DNA of 64,000 bases, from assembly GCA_004369045.1 (NCBI GenBank), contig ML213503.1, positions 62,001 to 126,000 on the forward strand, written 5' to 3'. Shown in pieces: positions 12,945 through 23,198 of the stretch. Position numbers and translations under genes: made by a program. The notes beneath the pieces are model-generated. The model was not told the origin of the DNA. It saw nothing but the letters and a program-made list of their open reading frames with translations, and searched no databases. Each line of letters begins with the position of its first letter. Position 1 is the first letter of the stretch. This stretch comes from Heliocybe sulcata. Its lineage: Eukaryota > Basidiomycota > Agaricomycetes > Gloeophyllales > Gloeophyllaceae.

Positions 12945-15469
12945 ATGTCCGGTATATCCAAGAAATTCGATCCAGAATACTTGTTTGATAGCTGATTCGA
13001 CGCCGCTATAGGCCGTGGAGCCTACTATAAAAATTCTTACGGTGGTTGTGGTAGGGGAAGAGGGAGTGCAAACCATGGGGCAACTTCAACCGCGACGCCA
13101 AGTAGGAAAAGACAGCGCTTTGACGAGGGTATTCGCCATTCTGTCCGAGATTTTCGCAGACTGATGGACACTGTTTCAGTCCTCGGATCAAATGATGAGC
13201 TTGTTAGTCGTCTCGAGCGCATGAACGGCAAGCCATATCCAGCATATCGTGATTTGGAAGGTAAAACCGAGCGCTCTCATCCGAGTACACGAACAAGCGT
13301 TCACCAAATAGAAACTTACAGGCTGTTGGAAGTATCCCAACTCATTGCTATTTATTGATCATGTACAAAGCGATTCGTATGCACCTCCGAGCAAGCTCAG
13401 GTTGCGCATAGACCATGCGACAGCGAAATTCCCTTCCTCCTTGCATTCCACCCGTACCCGGTCAGGAAAGACATGTGTATCTCGTCTCATATGAAGCTGC
13501 TAAATCTGCCATCCTAGTACCACCGCATTATGCGACTACTTGACTCGCACGGTGTCCGTTTTTAGCACGGAGGCATCCAAATCAAATAACTGGCACGGCG
13601 CCAAAGGGGGAGACCTGTCCATCGACAAGCCAGGCCAGCAGGTTCTTGAGCGCAGCTCTGTCAGTCTCGACCAAGATGCCATCAACGTTCTTTTCACGTA
13701 CGGGTTCCCCGCTCAAGGTAGGCTTAGTGCGCGTTGGTACGAAGAGGACCTGACGATGCGCATCGTACAGGGAGGACTATCTTGGGTGACAAAGCGGTGC
13801 AGACGTTCCGTACCACCATGCCTCGATTGATATCGAACCTACTTTATGCGACGCAGAATCAGGAGGAGCTGAAAGCCTTTGTCGAAAGTATCGAGGATCA
13901 AGAATGTCTCCGCGAGAAAATCAAGGAATCCGGTAGCATCCTTTATCCAGGCAAAGCTCATTTTCCTGAACCGTCGCACAGGTCTTGTTGCCTTTGTCGC
14001 CAACGGTGCTATCCTACCTCGAGCATCAGGCGCTTCCGATAGACCAATGCAAGGAAGTAACTTGATTCAATTCGAGTCGCCGAAGGATCTCGAGTGTACC
14101 TTTACCCTTCCGAACAGAGGTGAGATACGTGGAATGGGTGTCCCAGCAGGGGTCACTCTGATTGCCGGTGGAGGCTTTCACGTAAGCGCTCTGCCACAAT
14201 CGTGTCCTGCATGCCATAACTTGGTTCATTTAGGGGAAATCGACGATGTTGAATGCACTCTCATTCGGATGCTACAATCACGTTCCAGGAGGTAAGTCCG
14301 AGATTTGAAATGTGTGCTCTGCTCTCTTCTGAGTGCTAGGGCATACGGACGTGAATTTGTTGTGACGTCGCCCAACTGCACTGCCGTGCGCGGCGACGAC
14401 GGACGCTCGATCAAATCTGTCGATATCTCGTCGTTCATCACAAACTTGCCTGGTGGTACTTCGACTACGAGCTTCTCGACGGCGAACGCTAGTGGGAGTA
14501 CGTCGATGGCAGCAGGTGTCATGGAGGTACGGCTCATTAACAGGACCACCGTTCTGGAACTTCTATCTGGCATAGGCTCTGGAACTGGGAGCAGATACCC
14601 TCCTATTTGATGAAGATACCTGCGCCACGAATTTTCTGATCCGGGATAGAAGAATGCAGCGGCTTATAGCGTCAGACCCCATCATGCCGCTTATATCAAA
14701 GGTTCTTCCGCAGACCTTCGGATAGAATGAGCTAATACCTGACTGTGTGTGCCTAGGTTCGCGCTATGTTCAGGGACCATGCTTGTTCCTCCATCCTGGT
14801 CATAGGTGGATGTGGTGCGTTCTATGCTATATCACGCCTTTGTGCAAATGAATGATAGCCCGGCATAGGGGATTACTGCGACGTCGCGAATCTCGTGCTA
14901 GAAATGCGTGATTACAGCTGTTATAACGTCACGGAGAAAGCGAAACGTATAGCGGACGAAATCCCATCTGGAGTTTCAGAATTTGAAGGTCAGTCTCTGG
15001 ACTTCAGGCGTCTCCGCGATCTCGCTAATAGTACGGCTTCACTCAGCAAAAACGTTTGGTAAAATTCCTAGCAGACAACTCCGCCATTCGTCGATCCCGG
15101 TCAGCGTGAAGACTTCGGCCCGTGGGCGGAATACTATTCAACTCGGGGAGGAATCAGTCGATCTTGATGCGCTGGTTCAGCTAGCTCATGATAGCCAGAC
15201 ACGAGCGATACTCAACGCGTTCAAGCGTATCCATGCCGCAGGCTCTGCTGTTACGTTAAGTGACATGCTCAGGAGGCTGCAAGAGATCGTGGACAGCGAC
15301 GGTATGAACGCTCTGACGGAGGAAGGACATTTTGATGGCTTTCTGGCGAGGCCCCGGCTGCTGGAGGTTGGGATGGCTGTCAATCGGATTGTAAGCCATC
15401 AGGATTACAGCTGTCAGAATTGTCTTTGATTGACTGCTATCAATACAGAGATCAGCCGTTTTCGAGTGA
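12945..15469 (+). CDS. Predicted ATPase of the ABC class (PF09818 type)
   Basis: This is a P-loop ATPase of the family known in bacteria and fungi as ABC-class predicted ATPase; its function is unknown. I read 13 exons totalling about 629 aa. Exon 1 is only ATGTCCG (12945-12951), giving MSGRGAYY and an RG-rich start after splicing. Family landmarks in order: GKPYPAYRDLEG, LLFIDHVQSDSYAPPSKLR, DLSIDKPGQQVLERSSV, SIEDQECLREK, GLVAFVANGAILPR, the Walker A-like GGGFHGKSTMLNAL (split by an intron before GKST), DGRSIKSVDIS, FSTANASGSTS, Walker B LLFDEDTCATNFLIRD, and VIGGCGDYCDVA. Oddity: after PGG the strong GTAAGT donor (14292) gives the wrong phase for the next exon (14340); a weak GTCCGA donor at 14296 restores it. 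The rest is in frame. Confidence 0.9.
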
Positions 15470-16101
15470 TCGGCCGTGTGTTCCGCTACTGCTGGCATCC
15501 GTGTTGCCGGACTCGAGTCGCCTTTGCGCTGGGTGCTGACGTTGCAGCCCATCCGACGCTCAGACGGCACGGTGCATTCGGACTTAAGAAGCAATATAGC
15601 AGCCCGAAGCCGAGGGTGGGCTGCATCATGAGGCCTCGATCAGAATGTAAGTGATCATCATGACTGCATGTCGCAGAGACAAAATCGCCGAGAGGAGGGA
15701 ATGTATTTGTTGCCGCTCGGCATCCTAGTTGATGAATTACATCTGGCTGGATAGAAAGCAGAGAGCGTGAGAGGGTTATAAGAATACGACTACCCGTTAG
15801 TCAACTTACTCAGATTTGCTCCTTGCTCGGCTGTAGCGCTGCAAGCTGCGCCGCTGAATATGTACTTGTGGCACATCTATTTGCTCGTATTTGGCTCTGT
15901 AACTACCGCTAGCGCTGTGCGTATGGATTTCACAAGTCAAAAGTCCTCGTCGTCGTTCCTTCTTGCCTCTTAACAATGCTGACTGTCTGCATGCTTTGCT
16001 GAACGTCTCTAACGACGGCAGGCCCTCATCGATCATCACCGTAGCAACTGTTTAACTGCCCTTGAAGCCTTGTCGCCGTGAAGCCTTGTCGCCGTGCTAC
16101 G
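15470..16101. promoter_or_regulatory. Intergenic region upstream of the SEL1 gene, with a 16-base duplication
   Basis: These 632 bases contain no supported gene. Just before the next start codon, the 16-mer TGAAGCCTTGTCGCCG is perfectly repeated head to tail (16063-16078 and 16079-16094), inside the probable 5' leader. Confidence 0.55.
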
Positions 16102-17731
16102 ATGTACGCAACTGAGTCGCGACCGTCCTCGTTCTATCAGGCGGAACCCCAGTCTAGGACACCTTCTATCCACTCAAGGGATTTAATTAACAATGGAGAA
16201 TACCCTCAAGACTACAGACAAGGGCGTTCGCAGTCGCGACCGCCGAGAATGTCACAATACGACCCTTCGGAGGGACTAGATCCCAATTACCCACTTGAAG
16301 GCGACGACTTCTACCCCAGTGAACACGGACAAGGCTCGCCGTACCCCCCTCCACCACGCTCATTAGCTGCACAATCCGAGCGCGGCCTCTCTCCAGGACC
16401 CGCATCCACCCAGCCCGTTCTCGACCACTCCCATCTTCGCCCCGGCAACAAAGCTGCCTTGCTCTCCCACGAACGCACACTCGAACTGTACCGAGCGAAC
16501 GCGAAGAAGACGCAGGATCCCGATATCCAATTCGAGTTCGCAGTCTTCATGATCGACGCATCCAAGACGCTCCCCATGCCCGAGCCCACGCCAGGCAACG
16601 TGATGGAGATTGAGAAGGCGCAGGCGAAGCGGGAGGAGCTGGTGCGTGAGGCGACGGCACTGCTGAAGCGGCTCGCCGACCGAGGGCACGCCGCATCGCA
16701 ATACTTCCTCGCCGACTGCTACGCCAACGGGATCGGCACGCCGAAAAGCAAGCAAGACTTCGACCGTGCCTTCCCGCTCTTCGTGCTCGCCGCCAAGCAC
16801 GGCCACCCCGACGCTGCCTACCGCGCGGGGACGTGCTGCGAGAACGGCTGGGGCTGCCGGCGCGAGTCCGCCAAGGCCCTCCAATTCTACCGCAAAGCCG
16901 CTGCCGCGAGCCACCCAGGCGCGCTCTACCGCCTGGCCATCGCCGAGCTCAACGGCGAGCTCGGCATGTCCAAACGCCCGCGCGAGGGCGTCAAGTGGCT
17001 GAAGCGCTCCGCCGAGCACGCCACCGCCGAGTTCCCGCACGCGCTGTACGAGCTCGCGCTGCTGCACGAGCGCGGGATCGACAACGCCGTGTTCGTCGAC
17101 TACGAGTACGCGCTGGAGCTGCTCGCGCAGGCGGCGGAGCTGGGGTACACGCCTGCGGCGTACCGCCTCGGGGAGTGCTACGAGTACGGGAAGATGGGGT
17201 GCCCGCAGGACCCCGCGCTGTCCATACACTACTACGTTCGTGTGTCTGTTTCTCTTGCGGTTGACAGAGAATGATGTGGCGCACGTGCAGAATATCGCGG
17301 CGCAGCAGAACCATCGCGACGCGTGCTTTGCGCTGACGGCGTGGTATCTCGTCGGGTCGCCCGGGGTGCTGCCCCAGTCGGACACGGAGGCGTTTTTGTG
17401 GGCGAAGCGGGCGGCGGAGGCGGGGCTGGCAAAGGCCATGTACGCCGTGGGCTACTTTTTGGAAGTCGGGATTGGCACGCCGGCGGACCTTCAGGAGTGA
17501 GTCTTGCAGTGATCCCATTTGGCTGTGATAGTGACCTATCGTCTCAGAGCGACGCAGTGGTACAAGCAGGCGGCTGACCTTGGTGACCGACGCGCGATGC
17601 AGCGGTTACGAGGCGACCCTAATACACCATTACAACACCCCGGCGGCGCCGGTGCCGTTCTTCACAGGGGAGACGGCGATCTCAACGGCTCGTCGAAGGG
17701 CGGGAAGGACAAAGACTGCATCATCATGTGA
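16102..17731 (+). CDS. SEL1-repeat protein, Chs4/Skt5-like chitin synthase activator
   Basis: In yeast, Skt5/Chs4 recruits and activates chitin synthase III at the bud neck. Three exons (16102-17235, 17291-17496, 17548-17731) encode about 507 aa. A disordered Ser/Pro/Tyr-rich N-terminus (about 130 aa) is followed by SEL1-type helical repeats: ASQYFLADCYANGIGTP, AAYRAGTCCENGWGC, ALYRLAIAELNGELG, ALYELALLHERGID, AAYRLGECYEYGKMG, DACFALTAWYLVGSPG and AMYAVGYFLEVGIGTP. The protein ends in CIIM, a CaaX box, which fits farnesylation as known for yeast Chs4. The conserved tail QWYKQAADLGDRRAMQRL supports the last exon. Codon use is strongly GC-biased in exon 1, which opens long shadow frames on both strands. 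Confidence 0.88.
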
Positions 17732-18000
17732 AGGTTGCGGGCTACTTATTAGAGGCGCGGCGGCTTGGGAGAGTCTCGCAGGGGAAGGACTGTTCTCGTT
17801 TACTCTCATGCTTTTGTACGCCATAGTCCATCGAAACTTACGGACGCCACCAGTAATCATTGTACCACTTATCTTACCTCCATACCCGTTGATTCGTACC
17901 GTGGAACAGTGGAATTGGAAATGCCATACTGCAGGATTGGCTCTGCGCACTCAAAGCACTTTTTTATTCAAGCACTGATCCCTCGACTGACAGGGAGGGA

Positions 18001-19456
18001 CTACTTCGCCGGTGCTGAGATAGCCCTTCTCATCTCAGGCCGCTTCCTTGCGTCGTCAAAACGGCGGATGAGCACTTCGCATTTTGTGGTCTGACAGATA
18101 TGCTTGGAGCCCTTCTTGATATCATCAGAGAAGAGTGTGAGGCCTGCGGCGCGTTCTACGGCCTCGACTATCCGGAGGTCAGAGCCTAATTGCGTGCGAG
18201 GATGGTAGATAGACAAAGGCGTACCGGGTACGACGAACGACTCGAGAGGTGTTTCATCCTTGATGACAGCGTTGGGGAGGACGAAGGCGCCAGTGGAGAT
18301 CTCGGGAATTGTAGGTGTGGCAGGTGAGGAAGGACGTGAGGTTAGGACGACTTTGGCAAAGTGAGTGGGCACCGCGACGTTTGGCGGGGTTCCAATGACT
18401 TCGTGGGTCTATGATATGCATGTCAGCTCATGCGAGACGGCTATAGGGGAGGAGGGAGGAGCTGACCACGCGCCACTTGCCGTCAGGGTCTTGCTTGGGG
18501 AGGTAGAGCGGGACGGTGAAGACGTAGACGTCGGCGAAGGTTCCTGTGAGGCGCCGGCACCAGTCTTCGAGGTACGCCCAGTCTGGTAGGCGTACCGGAA
18601 GTTTGAGTCGAGAAGGAAGAAGATGTGTACATCCGGTACGTACAGTGCCGGTTGAATCCGTCGCCTACTTGGGGCGCCATATTTGAGAGAAGGAAGGTTT
18701 CGTCCATCGCAGCCTGGAATCAATTCAGGCGTGCGCCATGGCACAGGCTGGAACGACTTTACCTGTGAGATCTTCGCATCTGCCGCAGGAACCCTGGGCA
18801 CACAGCTGAGCTTGAAGCGACGGCAACACTGAACAGAGACTTACATATGACCACGATCATAGCCACTCCGGAAGTAGTCCTTCAGCCTAGCACGGAACAT
18901 GGCAGGGATGGACTCGTCCTCCTTGAACGTGCTATTGGACCTGTCACCGGATTCACTTGCAGAAGGCGACGGCTCGAGGAACGACTTGCCGAGCTTTGCC
19001 AGGGTTAGGTGTTCTGCTGTCTGTTCTGAGATGAAATGGTGGAAAGCTGCAGTGTCGCATTGAGCTTACCCATGCTGGATGGCGCAGCCTCCGGTCATAC
19101 CCAGCTACATATGCTGTTCTGACCAGTTGGTCTGATATTGGACCTATTCACCATACGTTCAATCCACCCGCGCCTTTGGCTGTAAATTTGGACTGGTCAC
19201 CAGGATTTCCATATTTCAATACAGCAGGCAAGGACGTTATAGGTGCGATTCCACCAGTAACACTAGTGCCAGTTGGAGTTACACGAGTCTCCCCGGTAGG
19301 CTCGACCTTCACGTCGACTACTGGCCCAGAGGAGTGGGAGGCTGAAGGCCCATTGAGCTGGCGATTCCTAGAAGCGCCGACAGCAGTGGCCAGTCCACCG
19401 CCTACGATGGCCCCGACAGCGAAGAAGGCGGCGTGGACGACAGAAGACGCGGGCAT
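18001..19456 (-). CDS. NUC1: Mitochondrial endonuclease Nuc1 (EndoG family)
   Basis: This is a non-specific DNA/RNA nuclease of the mitochondrial inner membrane, linked in other fungi to mitochondrial DNA turnover and cell death. Seven exons (19201-19456, 19070-19143, 18845-19020, 18763-18793, 18644-18713, 18467-18582, 18001-18408) give about 376 aa. An N-terminal membrane segment (AAFFAVGAIVGGGLATAV) serves as anchor. The conserved LKYGNPG / YVAGYDRRLRHPAW region follows, then the catalytic beta-beta-alpha metal site SGYDRGHMVPAADAK with the DRGH motif, split by an intron after CATAT, then NMAPQVGDGFNRHYWAYLE. The C-terminus carries the fungal AFVLPNAVI and VEAVERAAGLTLF elements. It diverges from the MscL gene across 246 bases. 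Confidence 0.94.
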
Positions 19457-19702
19457 GAAATATTGGAAATCTGGCTCGAAATTTGGTGCGAGATTGCCTC
19501 CGATGAAGCCACGTGCGCGTCGCGTCTGTTTGCCGAGGTTTGGTCTGCTTCGGAGGGTGCCGCGAGTGGCTTCTTCGTGTGGCAGTGCTGTTGCATCATC
19601 TCAGGTACCTGCGGGAGTTGCCACAATATAAGGCGCAAAGCGCTTTAGACTCTCTTTCCGACCCTCTTCCTCGGTACATTGGTCACTCTTCCATCAAACG
19701 AA
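19457..19702. promoter_or_regulatory. Divergent promoter region, NUC1 and MscL-like gene
   Basis: This 246-base spacer separates two divergent start codons. ATATAAG at 19626-19632 lies about 75 bases before the MscL ATG and may be its TATA element. Confidence 0.45.
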
Positions 19703-20476
19703 ATGGCTTCGCACTGGGATGATACTCGGCAGACGCTACTTCACGGAGAGCAGACTGTGGCCAAACGCGTGAAGTCTGTGTGGAATGGCTTCACTGGTAT
19801 GTACGACCTAACGCCCCTCAGGTTTGTACTGATCATTTGTCAAATCTACTCAGAGTTTGCCTTGAGGGACAATGTTCTTGAGGTCGCAGTCGGTTTAATG
19901 TGAGTGAACATCGACATATTGATAAACACGCCCGCTCTAAGGCGTCTTGTGTAGGATCGCCTCGGCGTTCACGAAAGTCGTCAACTCACTAGTCTCTGAC
20001 GTTCTTCTGCCGCCTCTCTCGCTACTACCATTTATGCGCAAGAACTTGCCGGAGAAGTTTGTCGTCCTGAGAGGAGGACACAACGGTACCCACTATAATA
20101 CACTGAAACAGGCGGAAGACGACGGAGCAGTAACTATGGCCTACGGGTATGCCGATTTGCACACTGGAAGGCAGTCAGGCTTACTTACAAAGTGCTGAAG
20201 TCTCTTTATCGAGAACGTTATGAACTTCATCGGCCTCGGTCTTGTATTGTACGCCATCGCGAACATCTACTCCGCTGTGTCGAAGGATTCCATCATCAAG
20301 CACACCGTCAGGTGCATCTACTGCAGGAAAGAGATATCACAAAAGGTACGATGATTGTCGAGGTATTTCACACTGATACTGTGCTAAAACGGTTCTTGCA
20401 GGCCACTCGCTGTGCTTTCTGCACTGGCTGGCAGGATGGCCGCGAGGACAGAGAGACCAGCGCTCTTTCCGGATAA
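19703..20476 (+). CDS. Large-conductance mechanosensitive channel (MscL) homologue with zinc ribbon
   Basis: MscL opens under membrane tension and acts as an osmotic release valve in bacteria; fungal members are little studied. Five exons (19703-19796, 19854-19899, 19955-20146, 20201-20345, 20402-20476) encode about 183 aa. After a short amphipathic lead comes the MscL pore helix signature FALRDNVLEVAVGLIIASAF then TKVVNSLVSDVLLPPL. A polar loop follows, then TM2 (FIENVMNFIGLGLVLYAIAN). A C-terminal extension absent from bacterial MscL carries two cysteine pairs (CIYC and CAFC, 14 residues apart), a likely zinc ribbon. Introns interrupt the pore helix codons, so this is not a recent bacterial contaminant. 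Neighbour Nuc1 is mitochondrial, but I see no clear targeting signal here; membrane location is open. Confidence 0.9.
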
Positions 20477-21179
20477 ACTCGAATCACTGGCGATGTAACG
20501 AGTTTCGATGGCATTTGGCGTACGAGCAGCTATTCATTGTATCCATACACGCAACATACCTTTCTTGTTTCTGTACGATTAGCAGGTACACCGAACTACG
20601 ACGCCAGCACGTCTTCATCTGGCAGGTCATAGTAAAGAAGGACTGGTCGGCGTCATCTGAACGCTATCTCTCTGCTCATAATGCCATGCATTGGCCGCGA
20701 GTTGTGTGGTGCGGGAGCTACCGCTTCACAACAGACCCTGAGCGCTAGGATGCAAAGTCTGCTAGACATTTTACTGCTCATGTAACCATGCTCCATTTGA
20801 CGACTAATGGTTCATCTGTACGAGGTGCGCGTTACCTTACAGAGTATGATGTTCTCTCACAACCATTGTTTTAGCATAAGCTTATTACTTCCCAGCCTAT
20901 TTGCCGCAATTTCTTCGACAGTTCGGACCTTTTTACTGAAAAGCATTGATAAGCTAACTCAAAAAGCGCTCAAAAGACTTTACCAGGGATCGTGATTTGA
21001 GAATATTTCTGGATCTTGCCACTGTACAACGGTAGCGCGCGACTCGGAACGTGATGTGACTTATCCACGTGACCGTGCTGCGTGCGCTGACCGGTTCGAC
21101 TTGACAGAGCGCTCCACGATATTATTCAAGGTAAGTTCTATCATATTAGATATATGACCTCTCTCATTCTATTTGAGGG
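20477..21179. other. Intergenic region
   Basis: About 700 bases lie between the MscL gene and the FunK1 remnant. I see no coding exon, RNA gene or repeat. If the FunK1 gene was ever complete its N-lobe should lie here, but I cannot recognise it. Confidence 0.4.
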
Positions 21180-22360
21180 CACAGAGAACTTTATGGTTCC
21201 AAGATATTGCATCGCAATATAAGCACTCATAATATGCTATGCAACCCGGAGCCAAAAGCGAAGCCTGGCCAGCGAGGATTCCTCATCGATTTCGACATGG
21301 CGAAAGAGATGGACACTTCGTCCATCATGGCAGTAACGTAGCCGAATGGCTTATATTGCGCATAAGGGATGCGGGTCTTCCAGTCGATCAAAGTCCTCGA
21401 AGGACTAGGTGTCCATGACTATCTGGACGACCTCGAGTCAACGTTCTGGGCATACATATGCTTGGATCGTGTGTACCAGCGATGGTCCAAGAATCACTCG
21501 GCAAAGAGTCCCAGTTGACTTGATCAACTTGGGGTCACAGGATTTGGACGTTGCATCGAAGGCGAAGCGGAGATTTCTGGCTGCACCCCTCATTGACGCC
21601 ATCCACCCCAGTATGGGCGGGCAAGTCCGAGTATTGATCCTATGGTTTGCTGGTTTCTTAGGAGTGTAGCTCTGCCTAGGATTCAGAGGCTAGAGCATGA
21701 GCGATATCAAGCGATGCTAGGAGGGGATCCCCATGTACAACTGGCTGCCGCGGACCTTCTTGAGGATGGTTTTACTTTTGATGCCCCTGGTGAGGTCCCA
21801 AGTAACAGAATATTCATGAGTAACCAGCTGACGGGTGCGATGTGTACCTAGCGCAAAATGGGGATGTCCAGCAACTATTTACTCAGATCCTGGGTGCCGT
21901 GAAGAGAGCCATTGATCGTGAAGAGGATGCTTTCAAAGAGGCTCGCGACACAGATCTCCAGTCTTTGGTTGCCAACTACAAGGTCCCGGAGCTCGTCGTG
22001 CTAATTCCGGGGTATGACCACCTCATCGCGGAGGAGGCTAAGAAGGCGCACGCGTTCAAGACTGCGAAGGTTGACATGATCGTGGATACCAAACGACTAA
22101 ACTGCATCTCGAAACTTCAGCTCCAGCATGCTGGCAGCAACGACAAGAGTGGCAGCAGCGCTAGCAGCCGGAAACGCCAGTCCAGGGACGAGTCCTTCGC
22201 CTCCGAGTTCGAGGAGGGGCCTCTAACCCCTTTAACCAGAAGAAGGTCAACCAGCTCTAACACGACGCCTCTTTCTTCACCTCGTGGATCTCTTTCCACC
22301 GCTGCTCCTGTTCTCCCCGTCAATTTTCATCGTCGTACTCTATCGTCATGCGTCATCTTC
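21180..22360 (+). pseudogene. Decayed FunK1-type protein kinase
   Basis: Pieces of a FunK1 fungal kinase can be read. At about 21198-21320 the catalytic region reads ILHRNISTHNMLCNPE and then GFLIDFDMAKEMD. The catalytic Asp of HRD is Asn here (HRN), while the IDFD metal-binding motif remains. Further on, LGVHDYLDDLESTFWAYI (about 21398-21455) matches the FunK1 HxxLDDLES block. A C-terminal part follows in other frames, ending in a low-complexity tail (GSSASSRKRQSRDES, about 22140-22200). The N-lobe is not found and frames shift without good splice sites, so the gene is probably dead. FunK1 kinases are hugely expanded in mushrooms. Confidence 0.6.
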
Positions 22361-23198
22361 AGTCTGCTTGATGATTCGGCGCCGCTTTATTTCATTGCCT
22401 TTCACGCTTGTATCGCTAGAGAATGTAAGTATGGATGTATTCTCAATGTATTACTGTATCATATAATGCGTATCTGCGCACAATCCGAGAGTGGTCTTAG
22501 CTCTATATGTCGCGATATACCGAGAGGGACTCCCAAGATAAGTAAGCCATACACTCCTCTTCAAAATCACCATGATCGATGCAGAGTGGCCGATTCTACC
22601 AGAGCGACTCGTGTCCCTCGTCCTACCTGCGGCATTCCATCTTGTGGCATGGCTCATATCTTACCAAATGCTGCGTCTCGTAGAGCTCTAGTAATACGAA
22701 TAAGTATGAAGTGCTTGATAGTGAATATTTACTATTGTTGCCTGTTTTATACGTCGAACCTGAAAGAAAGCGGTTATTGTGGACAGCGTTAAATCTGGAC
22801 CTACAAAGGCTTGAAATTTCCCAATCCATTTAGAAATATCGGGCTTATGACCTTCGCGTCTCCTTGTCCTCATAGTGGAAGTCTTTCAAGGACTGCATAA
22901 CTCACACCGAAATTCTCGCCGCTGTCGTACATACCAGGCGTCTCATCGCGAAATCTAAACACAAACTCGCCTACGGCTCACGTGCGCTACGCGTGGCCAA
23001 CTTCCTATCGTACACTCGGGCTGCATCATCGTACCTGTACACCGCGACTGCCACTGTGCATAACGAAAGCCCTCTGTGGCTCTGTTTCTGGTAAATCAGG
23101 CTAGCACATCTGTTCTTGGATCCTGACTGCTTTTGCCTGCAACCGTTCTCGTAGACCGACCCCAGACGCCACTTCTTTCACCTCTTGCGCCCTCGACA
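22361..23198. other. Intergenic region upstream of UBP2
   Basis: These 838 bases contain no supported gene. The frame upstream of the UBP2 ATG stays open back to about 23133 but holds no other ATG, so it is taken as 5' leader. Confidence 0.4.

Noticed and set aside
16363-17439. A 358-residue open frame on the minus strand across the SEL1-repeat gene
   Set aside because: It is a shadow of the GC-rich coding strand. The plus-strand frame has clear SEL1 repeats and a CaaX end; the minus frame is Arg/Ala/Leu-rich without motifs.
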